A DNA stretch of 32,191 nucleotides from an uncultured Bacteroidota bacterium (GTDB lineage Bacteria; Bacteroidota; Bacteroidia; Chitinophagales; Chitinophagaceae). A program made the translations under genes and the position numbers. The notes under the pieces are model-generated. The model had not been told where the DNA came from. It made no database searches and worked only from the letters and a program-made list of their open reading frames with translations. This document shows, one piece after another, positions 17,095 to 23,316 of the stretch. The stretch covers positions 1-32,191 of the forward strand of contig CAIJXT010000032.1 in assembly GCA_903824665.1 (NCBI GenBank), read 5' to 3'. Numbering within the stretch: the first letter of the stretch is position 1; every line of letters starts with the position of its first letter.

Positions 17095-18981
17095 TTATCT
17101 CACATAATACATCTTCATAACCCCTTTGCCCTTCACTTCTACCTCGCCCCTGTATTCACAATTGAATTTGTCCTTCACCAACTCATAAATCGTTTCGGAA
17201 ATATTTATTTTCCCCGCCTCGCTGTACTGCTCCATGCGGGCTGCTGTGTTTACGGTGTCACCCCAAATGTCGTAGGCAAATTTCTTTAGGCCCACTATGC
17301 CTGCTACTACGCTGCCGCTGTGTAAGCCTATGCGTATGCGGAACGTGCGCTCACTGCCCAGCTTAGCGAGGCGGTTATCCATGAAGGCGATTATTTCTAC
17401 AGCAGTTTTTAAGGCATTTTCTGCATGATTAGGGTCTTCGGTAGGTAGCCCTGCTACGGCTAGGTAGGCATCGCCAATGGTTTTTATTTTTTCGATGTTA
17501 AACTTGCTGGTTATTTCATCAAATGCCTTAAAGCAAGCATCTAGTTCTGCTATCAGTGCTTCTGGGCTTAGCCTTTCGCTGGCTTCTGTAAAGTTTACAA
17601 AGTCGGTAAAAAGCACCGTCACGTTATCAAATTGCTTTGCTGCTGATTTGCCGGTGTTTTTCAGTTGGCTGGCTACTTCCTCGGGTAGTATATTCAATAG
17701 TAGGTCTTCATTCTGCTTTTTTTCTTTGCCCAGCAGTTTGTTGTTTTTCCTTAGTACAAATATGAAACCCAACGCCAGTAGCAATACACCGCCGCCTATC
17801 AGTTCATAGTTGCGGCGGGTGGCGGCTTTTACATCGGCAGCTTTTTGCGCGGTGGCAGCTTTAAGGCTATCGCCATATTGTTTATGGGCATCTTCCAGTT
17901 TTGCTATCTTATCCCTGTTCTCCTGCGAAAAAATAGAATCCACAATTACCCTGGTACTATCGATGTAGTCCACAACTTTCCTGTAGTCGCCTTTTAGTTT
18001 ATATGCCTCCGTTAGTCCTGAATAACACTCCAGCATACGGTCAAGGGCTTTTATCTCTTTGTATAATTCGAGAGCACGCTTCAGGCAATCTATGGCAGCC
18101 GAAAGGAGGGCTGCTTTTCCTTTCGGAATGGAGAAGGTGGGCACGTATGCAGCTTCGCGAAGCTCGGTAGTGCCTGTAACCATCCCCCAGTTAGTGGTGG
18201 AATCCTGTATTATGGCCAAATATGTGCCGCCGAGATTACACAGGTTATCTGCTAATTGATCGCTATTGCCGGGCTCCTCGTTTAATTTCAAGGCTGCTTG
18301 CAAATAGGCTACCGCCATTGTATAATTTTTCTGGTCTTTATACACATTGCCGATGTTGCCTGTAACACCTGCAATGCCATGTTTGTACCCCAGCTCTTCG
18401 TAGAGTTTTAAACTCTTGAAACCATATTCCAATGCCTTTGGGTAGTCTTTTTGTTCATGGTAAACAGCACCAATATTGCCTGTAACAATTGCAGCAAATT
18501 TTTTATACCCCCCTTCTTCGTCCAGCTTTAAGGCTTCAAAAAAATACTCCAGCGCTTTTTGGTGGTTTTTTTGCCTGATGTAAAAAATGCCGATGTTACA
18601 TGTGGCCCCGGCCATACCTTTCTTATCGCCTATTAATTCATACAACTTTTTTGCTTTTAAAAAGGATTCCAGAGCCCTTGGAAAATCGGATATTACCTGA
18701 TAATTCCCGCCCAGAACATCATTGAAGTTGGCCATTTTTGCTTTCCAATCCAGCTTTGTCGCAAGTTCGATGCCCTGCCGGCTGTATTTCAGACTCTCGT
18801 CGGGTGAAATTGCCGCATAAGAGTAGGACAGAACGTAGAGTACTATCACCCTGGCGCTATCGTCCTTTTGCCGTGGCAGCTCTTTGAGCAGTGAATCAAT
18901 TTTTTCCTGCCCCTTCAGCCGGGCATAAAGTGTTGTACTACCAAGCATAGCCAGCAATAAGCAGAAAGCTATTTGTCTCAT
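17095..18981 (-). CDS. TPR-containing transmembrane adenylate cyclase (class III)
   Basis: This 628-aa protein has a signal peptide (MRQIAFCLLLAMLGSTTLYA) and TPR repeats at ~25-345 (GDKKGMAGATCNIGIFYIRQKNHQKALEYFFEALKL and its repeats). A coiled-coil-like stretch spans ~350-390, one membrane helix ~392-411 (YELIGGGVLLLALGFIFVL), and a class III cyclase domain ~450-628. The metal-binding Asp residues are at ~460 (FTDFVNFT) and ~504 (GDAY). The adenine-selecting Lys is at ~498 (EKIKTIGD) with its partner Asp at ~571 (YDIWGDTVN). The transition-state Asn and Arg are at ~578 and ~582. All catalytic residues are present, predicting cAMP synthesis. TPRs probably face the periplasm and the cyclase the cytosol. 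The ATG at 18981 is chosen over a TTG 7 codons upstream. A perfect palindrome lies ~70 nt upstream and repeat copy B after the stop. Confidence 0.94.
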   Translation of the reverse strand: MRQIAFCLLLAMLGSTTLYARLKGQEKIDSLLKELPRQKDDSARVIVLYVLSYSYAAISPDESLKYSRQGIELATKLDWKAKMANFNDVLGGNYQVISDFPRALESFLKAKKLYELIGDKKGMAGATCNIGIFYIRQKNHQKALEYFFEALKLDEEGGYKKFAAIVTGNIGAVYHEQKDYPKALEYGFKSLKLYEELGYKHGIAGVTGNIGNVYKDQKNYTMAVAYLQAALKLNEEPGNSDQLADNLCNLGGTYLAIIQDSTTNWGMVTGTTELREAAYVPTFSIPKGKAALLSAAIDCLKRALELYKEIKALDRMLECYSGLTEAYKLKGDYRKVVDYIDSTRVIVDSIFSQENRDKIAKLEDAHKQYGDSLKAATAQKAADVKAATRRNYELIGGGVLLLALGFIFVLRKNNKLLGKEKKQNEDLLLNILPEEVASQLKNTGKSAAKQFDNVTVLFTDFVNFTEASERLSPEALIAELDACFKAFDEITSKFNIEKIKTIGDAYLAVAGLPTEDPNHAENALKTAVEIIAFMDNRLAKLGSERTFRIRIGLHSGSVVAGIVGLKKFAYDIWGDTVNTAARMEQYSEAGKINISETIYELVKDKFNCEYRGEVEVKGKGVMKMYYVR

Positions 18982-19049
18982 ATGTGGGGAATAAAGCGAC
19001 AATGTACAATAAATATTATATACTATTCTTCCGGCTACAGGAGTAGCAG

Positions 19050-19067
19050 GGGAAGTTCGAACTTCCC
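19050..19067. promoter_or_regulatory. Perfect 18-bp palindrome upstream of the adenylate cyclase gene
   Basis: GGGAAGTTCGAACTTCCC is a perfect palindrome 69 nt upstream of the cyclase ATG, placed where an operator would be expected. On the plus strand TTTAGGGTAAAAAA follows, which is too weak to call a terminator. No regulator is identified. Confidence 0.45.
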
Positions 19068-19374
19068 TTTAGGGTAAAAAACAAAACCCGTCATTGTTCC
19101 GGTATCTTAGCGCATCCGGAACTACAAGGAAGTCCCTTTCTCTGAACGATTTGATCTTGATACATCCTATTGGATGTCTTAAGGCGTTTTTTGAGGCAGC
19201 AGCATCCTACCTATCCTTAAATCCCCAAAACCATGGGCCAGACACATCGCCACAAAAAGACCCCGTTGTTAGGATTACTCCTCACGGCATCCCAAAATTG
19301 GACAAAAATAGTATCCGACGGCGTTCATCTTTAAAAAGCTAAAATCGTTAGAGCGACAAACAAAGCGAAGAAAG
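19068..19374. other. Intergenic stretch without a supported gene
   Basis: An 82-codon open frame at 19094-19342 (plus) has no recognisable motif, signal or initiation context and looks accidental. No RNA gene or clear repeat is seen. Confidence 0.4.
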
Positions 19375-19530
19375 AGGTAAAATGAGAAAAACAGATCATC
19401 GCTCCCTTTCTTATTTTTTGTGCACCAAACAGACAAAACTTCGAACCAGATGTGGAATTTCTTCCATGAGATTTATCAATCACACACGATGCTGTTGGTC
19501 AGAAAATAAGACCAACAGCGGCGAAAGTTG
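19375..19530 (-). repeat. Dispersed 3'-end repeat, copy C
   Basis: The plus strand contains GTGCACCAAACAGACAAAAC followed by TTCGAACC (19420-19447), then a stretch with ATTTATC aligned as in copy A. It ends in the hairpin GCTGTTGGTC/GACCAACAGC (19491-19519), a perfect 10-bp stem with the loop AGAAAATAA. The outer side has a T-rich segment similar to copy D. It lies after the stop of the 130-aa gene on the minus strand. Confidence 0.7.
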
Positions 19531-19565
19531 CTGAATGATTACTCCGTATTATTTTGCCCTGCTCG

Positions 19566-19601
19566 AGGTTGTTGGTCAGAAAATAAGACCAACAACGGCG
19601 G
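19566..19601 (-). repeat. Extra copy of the GTTGGTC hairpin
   Basis: GTTGTTGGTC and GACCAACAAC (19568-19596) enclose the same AGAAAATAA loop and are followed by CGGCGG. Compared with copy C one base pair differs on both arms (C-G to T-A), so pairing is kept. It lies 48 nt after the stop codon of the 130-aa gene, between that gene and copy C. Confidence 0.75.
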
Positions 19602-19648
19602 AAAATGCCTTGCTTGTGTGATGCAAGGGAGATGAGGCAAAAATCATA

Positions 19649-20041
19649 TCACCATATTCCTTCAATACCTGTTACCGCTAAGTCATCGGGCATTGCCTCC
19701 GTATTTCCAGCCTCGCAAAACACGTCTACTCCATTCAAAATTCCACATTCGTCGACAAATAGCAAAACGTTTAGTTCTTTATTATAATTTGTCTGATATG
19801 CGATCTCTCTATAGAGCCCACTTTCATTTTTGAGTGCAGGAAGTTCTGCTCTATTCAACGGAAATACTTCAAATGAATGGCAACCACATTTACAATAGAA
19901 TTCCAATCGGGCATTATTTAAATGTTGTGCTATTATCCCAGCCTTTTCATCCGGCAGCTCAGATAATAGCTTTCTGTATTTATCCAAGTGAATACTTTCC
20001 GGAAAATCTTCCGAATACTTTCTATCAAAAACGAAATGCAT
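19649..20041 (-). CDS. Hypothetical 130-aa protein with a CxCxCH motif
   Basis: I do not recognise the family. The protein starts MHFVFDRKYSEDFPESIHLD and carries FYCKCGCHSFEVFPL at ~48-62. It ends in a strand-rich segment (YNKELNVLLFVDECGILNGVDVF) followed by NTEAMPDDLAVTGIEG. The closely spaced cysteines and histidine may bind metal. There is no signal peptide or membrane helix, so it is probably cytoplasmic. A perfect -7 element lies 17 nt upstream, which supports a real gene. It sits between repeat copies C and D and looks AT-richer than the flanking core genes, consistent with accessory DNA. Small proteins of this kind are sometimes immunity-type proteins, but nothing here proves it. Confidence 0.7.
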   Translation of the reverse strand: MHFVFDRKYSEDFPESIHLDKYRKLLSELPDEKAGIIAQHLNNARLEFYCKCGCHSFEVFPLNRAELPALKNESGLYREIAYQTNYNKELNVLLFVDECGILNGVDVFCEAGNTEAMPDDLAVTGIEGIW

Positions 20042-20057
20042 CGATTGTATGTTTATT

Positions 20058-20065
20058 CAAATGTA
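20058..20065 (-). promoter_or_regulatory. -7 promoter element of the 130-aa gene (TACATTTG)
   Basis: The minus strand reads TACATTTG, an exact match, 17 nt before the ATG at 20041. Confidence 0.6.
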
Positions 20066-20144
20066 GCGATTATTATCACTAATCCATCTGTGGCGGAGCA
20101 TTTCAAATTGTCGCATCAAATATGCATTAATCCCCATTTGGCGT

Positions 20145-20220
20145 AAGTGTTTTTTCACTTGTGTCTAATTTATTGCAAGTCTTTTTGACTTGCGAAAACA
20201 AAAAGCGGAAAAACCGCTTT
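20145..20220. repeat. Three consecutive hairpins with homopolymer loops
   Basis: AAGTG-T6-CACTT (20145-20160), GCAAGTC-T5-GACTTGC (20175-20193) and AAAGCGG-A5-CCGCTTT (20202-20220) follow one another within 76 bp. Every stem is perfect. The third, read on the minus strand, is followed by TTGTTTT and is the likely terminator of the DUF805 gene. Confidence 0.65.
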
Positions 20221-20280
20221 ACGCTATGTTTCTCCGCTTTCCCTTTTGGTGCCCCTAACAGGAATCGAACCTACACTTCC
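20200..20280 (-). repeat. Dispersed 3'-end repeat, copy D, with tRNA-like 3' end
   Basis: The plus strand has GGTGCCCCTAACAG followed by GAATCGAACCTACACT (20248-20277). Its complement reads as a standard tRNA T-loop (GGTTCGATTCC) running into an acceptor 3' strand (TTAGGGGCACCA). No matching 5' acceptor, D-arm or anticodon arm is found upstream, so this is only a 3' fragment. It continues into CGCTATGTTTCTCC, shared with copy A. It begins 62 nt after the stop codon of the DUF805 gene. Confidence 0.65.
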
Positions 20281-20339
20281 TTGCGATAACCAGGTTTTGG
20301 GACTGTTGCAATTGCCCTGAATAAAGTTGATTGCTCCAA

Positions 20340-20843
20340 TCATACAGGCTGCTTGGGGTCCGGACCATAGGGGTTAGTGCCGTGGGTGCCTTCGCGCAAC
20401 AAGAGTACTACAAACCAGAAAACAACTGACACAATAATTGTTGCCAGTATTGAAGTCAATACCAAAAAAGACAGGTCGGCAAATGGATTTTCGCCCGTCT
20501 GGCCCTTGTAATTCAGCACCTGATTGTATACAACACCAAGTATACCAAAAATGAGGAAAGCAAGCAGGAAGCGGAAGAGAACCCATCCGCTTTTGCCAAT
20601 ATCGTGAAAGCGCCGAACGGTGAGCGACAGGCCGGGCAGGAGTATAAAAAGATCGTATGCCAATGAAATATAGCCGCCACCCCAGACACCGCGCATAGGA
20701 AAATTGCATCCGGTGACCTGATCAATGATACGCGTACCTACGGTTATGAGCAGGTTGAACAAAAGGAACATCCAGAATTCCGTGCGGCGGGACCTGCCGG
20801 TGAAAACCACAAAGCTTTTGAGTGTGAGCAAATACCATTTCAT
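20340..20843 (-). CDS. DUF805 inner-membrane protein
   Basis: This 167-aa protein has the DUF805 (YhaH-like) signature. It has a membrane-proximal KSFVVFTGRSRRTEFWMFLLFNLLI, a central SLTVRRFHDIGKSGWVLFRFLL and a C-terminal GTNPYGPDPK. Four hydrophobic segments are visible at ~23-42, ~60-75, ~88-108 and ~125-148. Members are small integral membrane proteins of unknown function. A charged cytoplasmic-type motif sits between helices, and the C-terminal NPYGPDP tail is conserved. The gene stands alone, with a 395-bp gap upstream and repeat copy D with a terminator-like hairpin downstream. Confidence 0.94.
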   Translation of the reverse strand: MKWYLLTLKSFVVFTGRSRRTEFWMFLLFNLLITVGTRIIDQVTGCNFPMRGVWGGGYISLAYDLFILLPGLSLTVRRFHDIGKSGWVLFRFLLAFLIFGILGVVYNQVLNYKGQTGENPFADLSFLVLTSILATIIVSVVFWFVVLLLREGTHGTNPYGPDPKQPV

Positions 20844-21181
20844 ACCAATTGTTTTGATTTTAATGGCAGGTATACTGTTTCCGCAATATGTAATTTACTA
20901 ATTTTATTGAAGTAAATAAAATATTTTGTCGATATGCGCATATACATGGTTTGGGCGGACACGAAAAAGATAAGTTTCGCTGCCCCATGGTGCCAACGCA
21001 ATACCGGCAGCTTACATCTTACAATGCACAACAGGTGAATAGATTAGTACTTGTTTTATTGCTGGTAGCCGGCCGATATCCTGTATACCGCAAAACAGTA
21101 TGCTGCAGGGGCGGCGCTATAGGGTGGTGCATTTGCAACGAGCCCAGGCAGTTAGCGGACATAGCCGCTGCAAACTATGTA
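20844..21181. other. Intergenic region between DUF805 and the deacetylase operon
   Basis: No credible protein or tRNA is present. The frames at 20951-21235 and 21100-21306 lack any family pattern and the first crosses the terminator. The DUF805 promoter should lie at the left end; no exact TAnnTTTG is seen there. Confidence 0.4.
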
Positions 21182-21219
21182 ATAAAAAAGTGTCTGGCAC
21201 AATGCGTACCAGACACTTT
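21182..21219 (-). terminator. Terminator of the deacetylase-acyltransferase operon
   Basis: AAAGTGTCTGG and CCAGACACTTT form a perfect 11-bp stem. On the minus strand it is followed by TTTATTA, continuing the T-run, and it lies about 20 nt after the stop at 21239. Confidence 0.85.
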
Positions 21220-21238
21220 GATAAAAAGAGTGTAGATG

Positions 21239-21964
21239 CTATAATAGCCCCAGCTTTGCCAGATGGGCGTCCATTGTGTCCAGCTCGCTCTGCAAGTGGC
21301 CACTGATGTAGTCATTGGACCTTTTCAGCATGTCGGCCAGTATTTCAGCCCGGGTCATATTCACGTTGTTCCACCACAGCGGATGCAGGAGCAACTGCGC
21401 CCTCGAATTGTCGCGGAAGAAGCCCAGCAGATCGTTGGTCAGGAATAAGCGGCGGCTATCGCTCATATAGGCGATATCCTTAAAGAAGCGCGGACTGTAT
21501 GCGTCTATAAAATCAGGGAATACCTGTTTCACGGTTGATTTGCCGGGTTTGTGCTGTGCGATCATCGTAATTGGCATCCCGATAGCGTCCTGCAGCATAT
21601 CGGCACGCATCCTTACGCGGTTCAGGCGCTGCTGCTCTGTGAGGTCTTCGTATCCCGAGGCATCGTAGTGAAGGCCTATTTTGTGACCCATGGCTGCAAT
21701 CTCGTGAATGCAATTCACGCCATCATACGACAGCGGATTGTAATAGGGAGCTGTGAGCAGGATGAAGAAGGTGGAACTTACGCCTGCCTGGCTGTCGAGC
21801 TTTGCAATTTCAACCGCCTTGGGCAGTGAAAAGTCTACATCGTGGCGCAGAATAACATAGTTGTCGTCTTCTGGAGTTACAGTGTCAAATCCTACAAACT
21901 TCCGGCCCATGGATTGGATGTCTGCAAGCAATTTCAGGTAACTTTCGTGTGTAAATTCAGTCAT
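21239..21964 (-). CDS. Polysaccharide deacetylase-like protein
   Basis: The 241-aa product has the NodB-homology core. YVILRHDVDFSLPKAVEIA at ~37-55 carries the HDVD metal/catalytic motif. GVSSTFFILL and IHEIAAMGHKIGLHYDASGYEDL follow, with the second His at ~99. Later segments MIAQHKPG and AQLLLHPLWW correspond to remaining conserved motifs. There is no signal peptide, so it is probably cytosolic, as for enzymes acting on sugar precursors or lipid-linked sugars. It follows a hexapeptide acyltransferase gene with a 3-nt gap and ends at a strong terminator, so the two form an operon. This suggests a shared role in acyl modification of a surface glycan. The substrate is unknown. Confidence 0.88.
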   Translation of the reverse strand: MTEFTHESYLKLLADIQSMGRKFVGFDTVTPEDDNYVILRHDVDFSLPKAVEIAKLDSQAGVSSTFFILLTAPYYNPLSYDGVNCIHEIAAMGHKIGLHYDASGYEDLTEQQRLNRVRMRADMLQDAIGMPITMIAQHKPGKSTVKQVFPDFIDAYSPRFFKDIAYMSDSRRLFLTNDLLGFFRDNSRAQLLLHPLWWNNVNMTRAEILADMLKRSNDYISGHLQSELDTMDAHLAKLGLL

Positions 21965-21967
21965 GAG

Positions 21968-23131
21968 TTAGTTTTTTCTTTTTTCTTTTATTCTTTTGAG
22001 GTTGGCAAGGGGAATAGTGCGAAACTGCTTGCCTGTAAATATTTTTATTGCTCTGCGGCGCAGATAGTCGCGCAGGTCTTCAGATATCGCATTGCCATCG
22101 CCGGTCATTTTCCGTTCGTTGATGTCGAAGTGTGTACTGCCTTTCAGTTCGTCGGGCAGCGGATAATAGGAAATGGAGACGTCTGGTTGGGTTGATTGCC
22201 CGGCCTGTGTGCCCTGTCCGTAATAAACAATATGTGTCTTTGTGCCTGCAAATAGTGTAGTAAGTGTAAAATTGGTACCATCTGGCCGGCACTCCAACGC
22301 CTCAGCGTCCTTGGGTGGGAGGGTTGTGGCATAATCGGCAATTATTTCGTGCATCAGGATGTCAATACCCTCGGCGGTGAGTGCCTTCGGGAACTCGCCG
22401 CTGCCTTTTATCACTCTGGCAGGGTTGCCGGTTGCGAGCGAGTGCGCGGGAATGTCTTTATTCACCAGCGAGCTGGCTCCTATAGTGGCATAGTCGCCAA
22501 TGGAAACCCCCGGAAGTACTACTGAATTGAGGTATACCACACACTGCTTACCTACATGCACAGGGCCAAACTTGGTAGGGTAGCCCATCAGTGCGGGTTG
22601 CCATGCACCATGGGTGAGCAGCACCACATTGTAGCTGAGTGCGGTGCCATCGCCCAGCGTTACGGCTTCAGACAGATTGATATAACATTTGTCGAAAATG
22701 GCTACGTTGTCGCCGGTGGTGAGGTAAGATCGTGGTCCTGCGCATCCGCCACCGCCCACAATCACATCATTCTTCATCCACAGAAACTCGCCACTACGCA
22801 TGCCCTGACCGCCTATCACCACACGGTTGCCCACTACGCTGCTTTTGCCCAGGTGCAGGTATTCATTTAGTTCTACCTCTACAGTTTTTCCGATAGAGCA
22901 GCCTGCGCCGAGGTTAATGTCAGGGGTGGTTATGGTAGTGTTGTTGCCTATTTTGCAGCCGTTTCCGAGTTCCAGCCGGTCGCAAACTATATCCACATTG
23001 TCGCCTATAACAACGTCGTTGCCTATAATTACCTCTTTGGCCCTGACGATGCTGTTTTTTCCTATGTGTACGCGTTCTCCCATCGAGATCACTTCCGCAT
23101 ATATAGAATTATCCTGTGATGCTTTTAACAT
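21968..23131 (-). CDS. Left-handed beta-helix (hexapeptide) acyltransferase-like protein with C-terminal domain
   Basis: Residues ~15-245 of this 387-aa protein consist of imperfect hexapeptide repeats (IGKNSIVRAKEVIIGNDVVIGDNVDIV, VHVGKQCVVYLNSVVLPGVSIGDYATIGASSLV). NKDIPAHSLATGNPARVIKGSG follows, the usual end of an O-acyltransferase helix. The LTHGAWQPALMG segment carries a His that may be catalytic. The last ~140 residues form a separate domain (FTLTTLFAGTKTHIVYYGQG, ISYYPLPDELKGSTHFDINERKMTG) ending in a basic tail RIKEKRKN. It is probably cytoplasmic and acetylates a sugar or sugar-lipid. It is the first gene of the operon. The promoter TAAATTTG (23182-23189) gives a ~45-nt leader containing a small ATGACT/AGTCAT hairpin. 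Confidence 0.88.
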   Translation of the reverse strand: MLKASQDNSIYAEVISMGERVHIGKNSIVRAKEVIIGNDVVIGDNVDIVCDRLELGNGCKIGNNTTITTPDINLGAGCSIGKTVEVELNEYLHLGKSSVVGNRVVIGGQGMRSGEFLWMKNDVIVGGGGCAGPRSYLTTGDNVAIFDKCYINLSEAVTLGDGTALSYNVVLLTHGAWQPALMGYPTKFGPVHVGKQCVVYLNSVVLPGVSIGDYATIGASSLVNKDIPAHSLATGNPARVIKGSGEFPKALTAEGIDILMHEIIADYATTLPPKDAEALECRPDGTNFTLTTLFAGTKTHIVYYGQGTQAGQSTQPDVSISYYPLPDELKGSTHFDINERKMTGDGNAISEDLRDYLRRRAIKIFTGKQFRTIPLANLKRIKEKRKN

Positions 23132-23181
23132 GTATATTAATATGACTACGTGGAGTCATTATATTATGAATTGACAATCTG

Positions 23182-23189
23182 CAAATTTA
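23182..23189 (-). promoter_or_regulatory. -7 promoter element of the acyltransferase operon (TAAATTTG)
   Basis: The minus strand reads TAAATTTG, an exact TAnnTTTG match 51 nt before the ATG at 23131. The leader contains ATGACT/AGTCAT with a 6-nt loop (23142-23159). Confidence 0.5.
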
Positions 23190-23235
23190 GGTAATCTTTC
23201 ACAAGAGTTCAAATACGAATCATAAATATTGGTAT

Positions 23236-23262
23236 AGCTCCCGCGTGCAGGCGGGGCTTTTT
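23236..23262 (+). terminator. Orphan terminator-like hairpin upstream of murB
   Basis: AGC(T)CCCGC pairs with GCGGGGCT (one bulged T) around GTGCAG and is followed by TTTTT. No plus-strand gene lies upstream, so it is either an attenuator in the murB leader or the end of a short RNA. The minus strand has no T-run, so it does not serve the divergent operon. Confidence 0.65.
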
Positions 23263-23316
23263 ATGAGGTGAACTTATGTACCGTAGTTTTTGAGTAGCTT
23301 TTCTTTTCTTTGCAGC

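Noticed and set aside
19094..19342. An 82-residue plus-strand gene
   Set aside because: No recognisable motif, composition or initiation signal.
19491..19596. A CRISPR array from the repeated hairpins
   Set aside because: Only two nearby copies with a 48-nt gap, no further units, and no cas genes.
14851..20280. An integron array with attC sites
   Set aside because: Orientation and placement resemble one, but the conserved attC core boxes do not fit well and no integron integrase is seen. Kept only as a cassette-like hypothesis.
20240..20330. A complete tRNA gene on the minus strand
   Set aside because: Only the T-arm and 3' acceptor strand are present; the 5' acceptor strand, D-arm and a valid anticodon arm are missing.
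20951..21235. A 94-residue plus-strand gene
   Set aside because: It runs through the operon terminator hairpin and has no protein-like pattern.
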